A stretch of DNA of 5,613 nucleotides. Origin: Candidatus Saccharimonadota bacterium (GTDB lineage Bacteria; Patescibacteriota; Saccharimonadia; UBA4664). The notes beneath the pieces are model-generated. The model did not search any database. It saw only the letters and a program-made list of their open reading frames with translations, and was not told the DNA's origin. Shown in pieces: positions 1 through 4,400 of this stretch. Position 1 is the stretch's first letter. Every line of letters starts with the position of its first letter. The translations under genes were made by a program, and so were the position numbers. The stretch is from positions 1 through 5,613 of the forward strand of contig JARIHM010000020.1 of NCBI GenBank assembly GCA_029288275.1, written 5' to 3'.

Positions 1-171
1 AAACTGCAGGGCCGAGAAATCTGGCTTGCCACCCACAGCTGCGATGAGAGGCGTAATCACATCTTTAACGAGTGCGTTCACTACGCCAGTAAAGGCGCCA
101 CCGATGACTACGGCTACCGCCAGGTCAACCACATTGCCGCGGAGTAAGAATTGTTTGAATTCCTTAAGCAT
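1..171 (-). CDS. mscL: Large-conductance mechanosensitive channel MscL, N-terminal part (runs off the window)
   Basis: The first 57 codons are present; the gene continues beyond position 1. The protein begins MLKEFKQFLLRGNVVDLAVA and continues VVIGGAFTGVVNALVKDVITPLIA. This is the classic MscL start: an N-terminal amphipathic helix (FKxFxxRGNVVDLAVAVxIG) followed by the pore-lining TM1 with small residues (G24, G25, A26, G29) and the conserved DxxxP segment after it (D38, P41). MscL is a homopentameric inner-membrane channel that opens under membrane tension and releases solutes on osmotic downshock. The start at 171 is supported by GAGAGG on the minus strand (plus 179-184), 7 nt upstream of the ATG. 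It is divergent from the glycosylase gene, with only 29 bp between start codons. TM2 and the cytoplasmic bundle lie outside the window, so completeness cannot be judged. Confidence 0.95.
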   Translation of the reverse strand, partial: MLKEFKQFLLRGNVVDLAVAVVIGGAFTGVVNALVKDVITPLIAAVGGKPDFSALQF

Positions 172-188
172 GGCCCTACCTCTCGGGT

Positions 189-194
189 TATACT
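189..194 (+). promoter_or_regulatory. -10 element of the glycosylase gene, implying a leaderless mRNA
   Basis: TATACT at 189-194 is followed by exactly 6 nt and then ATG at 201. Transcription would begin at or next to the start codon. No SD-like sequence precedes 201, which fits leaderless translation. No good -35 is seen at 16-19 bp. This is inference from spacing only. If translation instead begins at 210 or 213, the weak GAGA-like purines at 206-209 would be the only SD candidate. Confidence 0.45.
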
Positions 195-200
195 GACATA

Positions 201-230
201 ATGATAGAGATGATGACCCTGCTTCGTCAA
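201..230 (-). promoter_or_regulatory. Promoter of mscL, inside the 5' end of the divergent glycosylase ORF
   Basis: On the minus strand, TTGACG (plus 225-230) and TATCAT (plus 201-206) are separated by 18 bp. This fits a sigma70-type -35/-10 pair, with predicted start near 194 and a leader of about 22 nt carrying the GAGAGG SD. The -10 box covers the ATG at 201 and the next codon of the opposite gene, so the two transcription units share sequence. Confidence 0.6.
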
Positions 231-782
231 TCGGCTGTGACCGTGGCGCCACAACTGCTTGGGTGGGAGTTGGCCACACAAACAGCGGCGGGGGAGGCGG
301 CCGGCCGGATCGTAGAAGTGGAAGCCTATGCTGGCGCCGATGACGCGGCAAGCCATGCGTTCCGGGGCCGAACGCCGCGAACGCTGCCTATGTTTGAGGC
401 CGGCGGAGTTGTGTATGTTTACCTAAGCTACGGCCGGCACACGTGTATGAATATCGTGGTAGGGCCGGCAGGGGAGGCGCAGGCCGTACTTATTCGAGCG
501 ATTGAGCCCACTGTGGGACTTTCGCTCATGCGGCAACGACGCGGCGAAGTGCCCGACATCCTCTTAACAAAGGGGCCGGGACGGCTCACGCAAGCGCTCG
601 GCATTACTCTGGCCGATAGCGGCAGCCGGCTGGGCCAAAAGATCCAATTGCGCCCGACAACCCAGGCGCTAGACCTTAGCCAGATTCGCCAAGGACCCCG
701 AATTGGTATTCATCAGGCTATCGAGCAGCCCTGGCGGTTCTGGGTAGCCGGCAATCCTTTCGTTTCCGGACCAAAGGGCTAG
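201..782 (+). CDS. mpg: 3-methyladenine DNA glycosylase, AAG/MPG family
   Basis: This 193-residue protein is the usual length for bacterial members of the alkyladenine DNA glycosylase family (Pur_DNA_glyco). The enzyme flips damaged purines (3-methyladenine, hypoxanthine, ethenoadenine) out of DNA and cleaves the N-glycosidic bond to start base excision repair. By comparison with human AAG, the catalytic general base is E41 in VEVEAY (human E125). The base-stacking pocket is Y43, H52 and Y74 (human Y127, H136, Y159), Y77 is the intercalating residue (human Y162), N84 matches N169, and R99 in LIRAIEP matches R182. LTKGPGRLTQALGI (122-135) is the family's second strong block. All key residues are present, so an active enzyme is expected. 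ATG at 201 is followed by in-frame ATGs at 210 and 213, so the exact start is uncertain by 3-4 codons. The gene ends in TAG at 780-782, which also forms part of the next promoter. Confidence 0.95.
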   Translation: MIEMMTLLRQSAVTVAPQLLGWELATQTAAGEAAGRIVEVEAYAGADDAASHAFRGRTPRTLPMFEAGGVVYVYLSYGRHTCMNIVVGPAGEAQAVLIRAIEPTVGLSLMRQRRGEVPDILLTKGPGRLTQALGITLADSGSRLGQKIQLRPTTQALDLSQIRQGPRIGIHQAIEQPWRFWVAGNPFVSGPKG

Positions 783-808
783 ACAAGCCGAACATAAACC
801 GATAATCT
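780..808 (+). promoter_or_regulatory. Promoter of the nuclease gene, -35 overlapping the glycosylase stop codon
   Basis: TAGACA (780-785) matches the -35 consensus at 5 of 6 positions and contains the TAG stop of the upstream gene. TAATCT (803-808) lies 17 bp downstream and ends 6 nt before the ATG at 815. GATAAT (801-806) is an alternative -10 with a 15-bp spacer. With TAATCT the transcript would start at the ATG. No SD is visible. Confidence 0.55.
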
Positions 809-814
809 AAAGCT

Positions 815-1414
815 ATGGATGTGATTGCGCAAATCTCTAACCCCAAGCGCCATTGGACAAGACGACGCATCCTGATCCTAGTAACTACGGTGTTGTCGCT
901 AGCCATTTTAAGTCTACTCCGGCTAGAACCCGAAGCCCTTCGTGACCAGCTCCTCAATAGTCAACCCGGTCTTTACCCAGTTGTGCACGTAAATGATGGC
1001 GATACTATTATCGTGCAGCTCCCAAGCGGCGAGGAAACGGTGCGTTTATTGGGCGTAGATACACCCGAGGTCAAAGATCCACGCAAGCCGGTGCAGTGTT
1101 TTGGTCCCGAGGCCAGTCTTCACACCAAGCAGATTATGGCCGGCCAAAGCGTGCGCCTCGAGGCAGATCCTACGGATAGTGATCGCGACAAGTACGGTCG
1201 CCTGCTGCGCTACGTTTATCTGCCCGATGGTACCCTATATAATGCTGAGCTCATTCAGGACGGTTATGGCTTTGCCTATACCGTCTTTCCGCTGACCAAA
1301 CTCGATCAATTCCGGCAACTGGAGCACCAGGCTCAGGCAGCTTATAAAGGCCTGTGGGGTGCTTGTAACGTTAACGTGTCAAGCGCCATTAAGCAGACCG
1401 CCGGCCCCAGATAG
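815..1414 (+). CDS. Membrane-anchored staphylococcal-nuclease-like (thermonuclease) protein
   Basis: This 199-residue protein has a basic N-terminus (KRHWTRRR, 11-18), one hydrophobic segment (about 19-35), a short linker, and an SNase-type OB-fold domain (about 55-185). The positive-inside rule predicts the domain outside the cell membrane. All five active-site residues of S. aureus nuclease can be matched: D63 in DGDT (D21), R77 and D82 in RLLGVDTPE (R35, D40), E85 (E43), and R129 in DKYGR (R87). D63 and D82 would bind calcium. The family cleaves DNA and RNA to 3'-phosphorylated products. Two cysteines, C95 (VQCFGPEAS) and C184 (WGACN), flank the fold and could form a disulfide outside the cell. 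The hydrophobic segment has no cysteine lipobox or clear signal-peptidase site, so an anchor is more likely than secretion. A nutritional role in degrading external nucleic acids is inferred from family and predicted location. The gene follows the glycosylase after 32 bp. Confidence 0.92.
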   Translation: MDVIAQISNPKRHWTRRRILILVTTVLSLAILSLLRLEPEALRDQLLNSQPGLYPVVHVNDGDTIIVQLPSGEETVRLLGVDTPEVKDPRKPVQCFGPEASLHTKQIMAGQSVRLEADPTDSDRDKYGRLLRYVYLPDGTLYNAELIQDGYGFAYTVFPLTKLDQFRQLEHQAQAAYKGLWGACNVNVSSAIKQTAGPR

Positions 1415-1423
1415 CCAGACCGC

Positions 1424-1453
1424 TTGCGAAAGTAGCTTAATCTATTGTTAAAT
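1424..1453 (+). promoter_or_regulatory. Candidate promoter of the PP2C-like gene
   Basis: TTGCGA (1424-1429) is followed after 18 bp by TTAAAT (1448-1453); shifted by one base, TG-T-TAAATA also resembles an extended -10. The -10 match is mediocre. The position, about 35 nt upstream of the start codon, fits a short leader carrying the SD at 1477-1483. Read-through from the nuclease gene is an alternative, because no terminator separates them. Confidence 0.35.
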
Positions 1454-1484
1454 AGGCCCACCATTCGGTCCTCGACAAGGGGGA

Positions 1485-2213
1485 ATGATGCACCTTGTAG
1501 CGTTTGCGCACACCCGTAGCCAGGCTGTACGAACGGTTCACAACTCCGAGACTGGCATCTTCGCTCTGGTCGCAGGCATTGCCCGTGACCCGCAACTGGC
1601 GGTGAATGCGGCTAAGATTGTGAGCGAGACTATCGAGCATTGGGGGCAGGAGACAGCAGATTCCGACCTCATCCATCCCGGCGAGGCGCTGATCACTGCT
1701 CATCAGCGCCTAAGTGACCACAACCAGACTACGACCGAAACAGCCCAGGCGACTGCCATTGTAGCTCAACTCAAAAGGGCACCCTACGCTATGCTCATGG
1801 CTGCGGGTTGGGGTAGCTGCCGTGGATACTACCATCAAGCCGATCGGCGCCGGTTGCGTTTCTTGACGCTCGATGACGTCGAGGAAAGTACCTCACGCGA
1901 AGACTCCTGCTACCTGCGTTGGGCTCAAAAACGGCGCCACCAGCCGCGGCTTTGCCTGGTTGGCGAACAATTGGCTTACCCCGGGCGAACCCTCGGCTCG
2001 CCCGAGCAGACCATCAGGGCACGTGTTGTCGAGCAAGAACTCCGAGCGGGCGATCGGCTGGTACTTCTGAGTCCGGTGTTGGGCCGCCATCACACCAATG
2101 CCGATATCAAGAATATCTTCATGACGGCTGACGATACAGAGGAGATGGTTGATGAGCTACTCGTTCCGGCAGCCGAACATGATGGGCTACTCTTGGTAGA
2201 GGCCCAGCGGTAA
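1485..2213 (+). CDS. Degenerate PP2C-family (PPM) phosphatase-like protein, probably lacking catalytic metal sites
   Basis: This soluble protein of 242 residues has no signal or membrane segment and matches the order of PP2C blocks only loosely. RTVHNSETGIFALVAGI (16-32) sits where PP2C has RxxNED...faVaDGmGG. TAQATAIVAQL (86-96) sits where GTTavva lies. MAAGWGSCRGYY...LRFLTLDDV (105-132) replaces vGDSRxYxxr..LTxDH. YPGRTLGSPEQ (165-175) stands where xxLG occurs. AGDRLVLLSPVLGR (188-201) replaces GDxlLLcSDGL, and AEHDGLLLVEA (230-240) replaces DNiTvvvv. Only D233 of the usual metal ligands is clearly kept; the Asp of DG, GDS and SDG are replaced. If the assignment is right, it is a pseudophosphatase with a binding or regulatory role. 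It could also be an unrelated alpha/beta fold. AAGGGGG (1477-1483) lies 1 nt before ATG 1485 and 4 nt before ATG 1488, which favours the second ATG slightly. The gene ends in tandem TAA codons (2211-2216). Confidence 0.6.
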   Translation: MMHLVAFAHTRSQAVRTVHNSETGIFALVAGIARDPQLAVNAAKIVSETIEHWGQETADSDLIHPGEALITAHQRLSDHNQTTTETAQATAIVAQLKRAPYAMLMAAGWGSCRGYYHQADRRRLRFLTLDDVEESTSREDSCYLRWAQKRRHQPRLCLVGEQLAYPGRTLGSPEQTIRARVVEQELRAGDRLVLLSPVLGRHHTNADIKNIFMTADDTEEMVDELLVPAAEHDGLLLVEAQR

Positions 2214-2226
2214 TAATTTTACGGCC

Positions 2227-2257
2227 AAGGCCCGAGCACAATGTGCCCGGGCCTTTT
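2227..2257 (+). terminator. Intrinsic terminator between convergent genes, probably bidirectional
   Basis: The 8-bp outer stem AAGGCCCG/CGGGCCTT (2227-2234 with 2248-2255) and 4-bp inner stem GCAC/GTGC (2236-2239 with 2243-2246) are separated by one A-C mismatch, with an AAT loop. The plus-strand tail is TTTT within 2254-2257. On the minus strand the stem is followed by a more distant T-rich stretch (GTAAAATT), so it may also stop the coiled-coil gene. It begins 13 nt after the stop codon of the PP2C-like gene. Confidence 0.85.
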
Positions 2258-2274
2258 ACTGGCACTGAAGCCAG

Positions 2275-2679
2275 CTACTTGTCGTCGAACAATGCTTCGG
2301 GCTTACCCACTTTGGCCGACAAAATTACCTGGCGGGTCTCACCCTGGTCATCGGTAATCTGCATATTCTGCGTTTCGGTAAAGTAGGTTACTAAGTGATG
2401 ACTCATGATCTCCTGAAGATCTTTATACTTAAACTTTAGTTCCTCGAGCTCCGAGTTCACCACCTGGTAATCCTTATCAGCCTCAAGCAGCTTCTTGGCC
2501 GTCTGACGTTTGGCCGAAACCTCTTTGAGCTCTTCAGCCAGGGCCCGATATTCATCATTTTGCTCGGCAATGTCTTTGAGTTGATCTTTGACCGTCTTCA
2601 TCTTGCCCCGGGTCTCGCTAATTTCGAGCATGAGGCGGTGAATGGCATCAAGGGTCGTCTTGTCTTCGTTTTGTTCCAT
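2275..2679 (-). CDS. Small coiled-coil protein of unknown function
   Basis: A 134-residue acidic protein starting MEQNEDKTTLDAIHRLMLEI. Residues about 5-95 are rich in Glu, Lys, Leu and Gln with heptad-like hydrophobic spacing (LKDIAEQ, LAEELKEV, LEELKFKYKDLQEI) and no prolines, so a long helical coiled coil or helical hairpin is expected. The last 40 residues contain a predicted beta-type segment (MQITDDQGETRQVILSAKVGK). There is no signal peptide, membrane segment or recognised family. I chose ATG at 2679 and not the upstream in-frame TTG at 2736, because that TTG is the -35 box of the gene's own promoter and would not be transcribed. A weak SD (GATGGA) precedes 2679. The gene is convergent with the PP2C-like gene and divergent from the GC-rich membrane gene. 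Confidence 0.8.
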   Translation of the reverse strand: MEQNEDKTTLDAIHRLMLEISETRGKMKTVKDQLKDIAEQNDEYRALAEELKEVSAKRQTAKKLLEADKDYQVVNSELEELKFKYKDLQEIMSHHLVTYFTETQNMQITDDQGETRQVILSAKVGKPEALFDDK

Positions 2680-2707
2680 AGTTCCATCAAGGTTAGCGTT
2701 AGCACTT

Positions 2708-2736
2708 ATAGTATACGCGGTAGGGGAGATTGCCAA
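2708..2736 (-). promoter_or_regulatory. Promoter of the coiled-coil gene
   Basis: On the minus strand, TTGGCA (plus 2731-2736, 5 of 6 to consensus) is followed by TACTAT at 17 bp (plus 2708-2713) or by TATACT at 15 bp (plus 2710-2715). Transcription would start near 2700, giving a leader of about 20-25 nt before ATG 2679. This excludes the longer reading of the ORF. Confidence 0.7.
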
Positions 2737-2755
2737 GCAGGGAAGATGTAAAAGC

Positions 2756-2784
2756 TTGCTTTTTTATAGTATTTATGTTAATAT
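2756..2784 (+). promoter_or_regulatory. Strong extended -10 promoter of the first GC-rich membrane gene
   Basis: TTGCTT (2756-2761), a 17-bp AT-rich spacer, and TAATAT (2779-2784) preceded by TG-T (2776-2778) form an extended -10 promoter. It lies back to back with the coiled-coil promoter, with 19 bp between the two -35 boxes. A short palindrome (AAAAGC-TT-GCTTTT, 2750-2763) covers the -35 box and could be an operator or chance. Predicted start is near 2791. Confidence 0.7.
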
Positions 2785-2816
2785 AACTATGTTCACGCGT
2801 ACCCACACAAGGAAAT

Positions 2817-2820
2817 GGAG
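2817..2820 (+). promoter_or_regulatory. Shine-Dalgarno site deciding the start at 2827
   Basis: GGAG at 2817-2820 lies 6 nt upstream of ATG 2827. For the alternative ATG at 2815 the only SD candidate, AAGGA (2809-2813), ends 1 nt before the codon, which is too close. Both ATGs are in frame, so only four residues are at stake. Confidence 0.6.
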
Positions 2821-2826
2821 CCGGTC

Positions 2827-3294
2827 ATGCGACTGCGCCAGTACAGCTTGATCGTCAGTACGATGATCGCCGACGGCCTGTTCGTTGCGGACGGGCTGGG
2901 CCAGGCCGCCAAAACGATGTTCCGCAGCCTGTGGATCCTGACCGCGGTCGTGATCGAGGCCACGGTCCTCGGCGGCTGCGCAGGCCTTCTCCTGGGTTCC
3001 GTGGTCGGCGGCCTCATCGTGGCCTCGATCACGGTTGCGACAGCCTGCGCCGGCCTGGCCATCGGTCGTCACTACCACGAGCACCCCGTCGCCTACGGCT
3101 TCGGCAATGTGGCGACGGCTGCCGGCATCCTGATGTTCCTGATGGTGGCAGCCATGTATCTGGAGGCACTGTCCGGCAGCGAGTCGCTGATCTGGTGGTT
3201 CGCCGGGCACTTGCCAGTGATCCAGACCTGCGCCCTTGCCGCGCTGATCAGTACGCCCATCTGGGCACGCTACGCCAGCCGCCACCTCCAGTGA
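2827..3294 (+). CDS. Small four-helix membrane protein, GC-rich, family unknown (copy A)
   Basis: A 155-residue protein that I do not recognise. After a partly hydrophobic N-terminus (residues 1-31, MRLRQYSLIVSTMIADGLFV...) four membrane segments are likely: about 35-58, 59-80, 94-115 and 128-148. The His-rich loop RHYHEHP (81-87) and the basic tail (RYASRHLQ) should be cytoplasmic, and the loop with W123-W124 outside. It aligns without gaps to the next gene (offset 17), sharing LGS (56-58), WW-x5-PV (123-131) and WA (146-147). Only about 20 of 156 codons end in A or T, against about half in the gene at 3945. It has its own strong promoter and terminator, so it is monocistronic and probably well expressed. 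The function is unknown; transporter subunit, holin-like or immunity protein are all possible and none is supported by a motif. Confidence 0.8.
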   Translation: MRLRQYSLIVSTMIADGLFVADGLGQAAKTMFRSLWILTAVVIEATVLGGCAGLLLGSVVGGLIVASITVATACAGLAIGRHYHEHPVAYGFGNVATAAGILMFLMVAAMYLEALSGSESLIWWFAGHLPVIQTCALAALISTPIWARYASRHLQ

Positions 3295-3301
3295 ACAGCC
3301 G

Positions 3302-3343
3302 CCCCGGTTTCGAGCACCCGCTCGGGACCGGGGTTTCACTATT
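3302..3343 (+). terminator. Intrinsic terminator after membrane gene A
   Basis: The outer stem is CCCCGGT/ACCGGGG (3302-3308 with 3327-3333) and the inner stem CGAGC/GCTCG (3311-3315 with 3320-3324), with a TT/GG internal loop and an ACCC apical loop. The tail TTTCACTATTT is moderately T-rich. It begins 8 nt after the stop codon. Its tail overlaps the -35 region of the next promoter. Confidence 0.8.
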
Positions 3344-3362
3344 TAACAAAATATGTTATAAT
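3334..3362 (+). promoter_or_regulatory. Extended -10 promoter of membrane gene B
   Basis: TATAAT (3357-3362) is a perfect -10, preceded by TG-T (3354-3356). The -35 position at 17 bp holds TTTCAC (3334-3339), a poor match that lies in the T-tail of the preceding terminator, so the promoter probably relies on the extended -10. The core resembles the promoter of gene A (TATGTTA...ACTAT in both). Confidence 0.75.
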
Positions 3363-3388
3363 ACTATCGTCAACTCGCACCGACCCCC

Positions 3389-3397
3389 AAAGGAGGT
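3389..3397 (+). promoter_or_regulatory. Near-perfect Shine-Dalgarno of membrane gene B
   Basis: AAAGGAGGT at 3389-3397 is a nearly full complement of the 16S rRNA 3' end, 3 nt from ATG 3401 (4 nt counted from GGAGG). It is by far the strongest SD in the window and suggests high translation. Confidence 0.85.
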
Positions 3398-3400
3398 ACT

Positions 3401-3832
3401 ATGTTCGCGCTCACCGAGCTGCAGAACATCGCCCACCGAACGTTCAACCGGCGGATGGTCATGGCCACCCTGGGCAGCCAGTTCTTGGTGGTGTACGCCA
3501 TCGGCTACGCCACCCTGGGCAGCGGCATCCAGGCGGGTGTCCTGGCCGCGATAGCGACGCTTGCCGCACTGGGCGGTATTGCCACCGGCCTCAACCAGCC
3601 GCAGCCGGCCACCGTGGTCCTGGATGTCGTCTGCGCAGGAGGCGTGGTTGCCGCACTACTGCCGCTGCTGGTCGCCGGACCGGCCCTCCAGCTCGGCAAC
3701 AACGGTCCGATGGACTGGTGGGTTCGCACCTACGTGCCGGTGATGGGTGTGACAGTGATCACCGCCATAGTAGTGGCCGCCGCCTGGGCCCTCTGGGGCG
3801 CCACTCAGAAGGCCCGGTACAGCCAGCCGTGA
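3401..3832 (+). CDS. Small four-helix membrane protein, GC-rich, family unknown (copy B)
   Basis: A 143-residue protein, not recognised. A short amphipathic N-terminus (MFALTELQNIAHRTFNRR) leads into four likely membrane segments at about 19-42, 43-63, 71-95 and 111-132, and a basic tail (QKARYSQP). The loop between segments 3 and 4 carries W106-W107, then V113-PV motif partners P113-V114 after five residues, and W129-A130 ends segment 4. These positions equal those of copy A minus 17 throughout, including LGS at 39-41. By my hand count about 23 of 125 aligned residues are identical, without gaps. This is weak in such Ala/Leu/Val-rich proteins, but the shared Trp and Pro spacing argues for common descent. 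About 21 of 143 codons end in A or T. Strong promoter, strong SD and a perfect hairpin terminator suggest a highly expressed single gene. Function unknown. Confidence 0.8.
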   Translation: MFALTELQNIAHRTFNRRMVMATLGSQFLVVYAIGYATLGSGIQAGVLAAIATLAALGGIATGLNQPQPATVVLDVVCAGGVVAALLPLLVAGPALQLGNNGPMDWWVRTYVPVMGVTVITAIVVAAAWALWGATQKARYSQP

Positions 3833-3837
3833 TACAT

Positions 3838-3879
3838 GGCCCCGATTCCAAAGTTTTGGAATCGGGGCCTTCGCTTTTT
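3838..3879 (+). terminator. Strong intrinsic terminator after membrane gene B
   Basis: A perfect 15-bp inverted repeat (3838-3852 with 3855-3869, arms beginning GGCCCCGATTCC) around GT, followed by TTCGCTTTTT. The innermost A-T pairs probably open to give a larger loop. It begins 5 nt after the stop codon. It insulates gene B from the next gene. Confidence 0.93.
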
Positions 3880-3908
3880 GGCCATTATTTATTAAGCTTA
3901 ATCTCAGA

Positions 3909-3914
3909 TATTAT
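3909..3914 (+). promoter_or_regulatory. Candidate -10 of the third membrane gene
   Basis: TATTAT (3909-3914, 5 of 6) lies about 30 nt upstream of ATG 3945 in an AT-rich stretch (3883-3916). No convincing -35 is seen at 16-18 bp (TTATTT or TATTTA). The strong terminator just upstream makes a separate promoter necessary. SD: AAAGGG at 3932-3937, 7 nt before the ATG. Confidence 0.4.
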
Positions 3915-3944
3915 TACGCTGTTCATAACAGAAAGGGCTCTCAA

Positions 3945-4400
3945 ATGGATTTGTCCAAGGAATATAAACGTATTCGTAATGCCGGCACCTTTGCCGTCTG
4001 GATCGGTGGCTTACAGCTTGTGCTTCTGGCTTTTGTAGCCTGGTTTCTCACTAGTGGCTCGGGCAACCTTGCGGGCACTGACCGCTGGATCGTTTTGGGT
4101 GTAAATGTACTCGTGCTTGGAGTCCAGGGTACGCTTCTGATCATATTTGGCCGCAAACTGCGCCAGCCAATCGAAAATGATCCTGCCAAGCTCGATGGCG
4201 TGGCCAACACGTGCCGCTGGATCATCCTAACCGTTTCGGTTGCAAGTCTTATCGCAGCCCTCTCGGGCGGCCGGGGCGGATTCCTGCCCTTGTTATTGGT
4301 CCTCACGACGGTTTGGGCGATGAGCGCGATCAAGAAGATCAAGGCTGCAGGCGCGGCGCAGGTTCCAGCTCCGCCAGTGGCGCCGGGCCAACCACAGTAA
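3945..4400 (+). CDS. Small four-helix membrane protein of unknown function with Pro/Ala-rich tail
   Basis: A 151-residue protein, not recognised. After a charged N-terminus (MDLSKEYKRIRNAG) there are four likely membrane segments: about 15-36, 48-69, 91-107 and 112-129. The loop after segment 2 is charged (GRKLRQPIENDPAKLDG, 69-85) and should be cytoplasmic, as should the tail. The C-terminal 20 residues are Ala/Pro/Gln-rich (VPAPPVAPGQPQ) and probably disordered. I see none of the WW-x5-PV signature of the two preceding genes, and about half of the first 40 codons end in A or T, so it belongs to the background genome and not to the GC-rich pair. The 3' end overlaps the 3' end of the convergent helicase gene by 62 bp, covering this disordered tail. 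The start at 3945 is supported by AAAGGG 7 nt upstream. Confidence 0.8.
   Translation: MDLSKEYKRIRNAGTFAVWIGGLQLVLLAFVAWFLTSGSGNLAGTDRWIVLGVNVLVLGVQGTLLIIFGRKLRQPIENDPAKLDGVANTCRWIILTVSVASLIAALSGGRGGFLPLLLVLTTVWAMSAIKKIKAAGAAQVPAPPVAPGQPQ

Noticed and set aside
295..1405. Frequent GCCGGC or GGCCGGCC in the glycosylase and nuclease region, as a possible uptake or recognition repeat.
   Set aside because: Occurrences follow Ala-Gly and Gly-Arg codons, have no fixed flanks and no regular spacing; they fit ordinary codon use.
2750..2763. AAAAGC-TT-GCTTTT followed by T residues as an intrinsic terminator.
   Set aside because: No plus-strand gene lies upstream to terminate, the stem is short and AT-rich, and it coincides with a promoter -35 box.
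2773..3339. Long ORFs on the minus strand and in other plus frames across the GC-rich genes (for example 2773-3339 minus, 2931-3554 plus).
   Set aside because: They are frame shadows of high-GC3 coding sequence: Arg/Gly/His-rich composition, no SD, and they run through a terminator and promoter.
2752..3899. AAGCTT at 2752-2757 and 3894-3899, flanking the GC-rich pair, as possible target-site repeats or cloning sites.
   Set aside because: The identity is only six bases and does not extend; no inverted repeats, transposase or attachment core is present. Chance is adequate.
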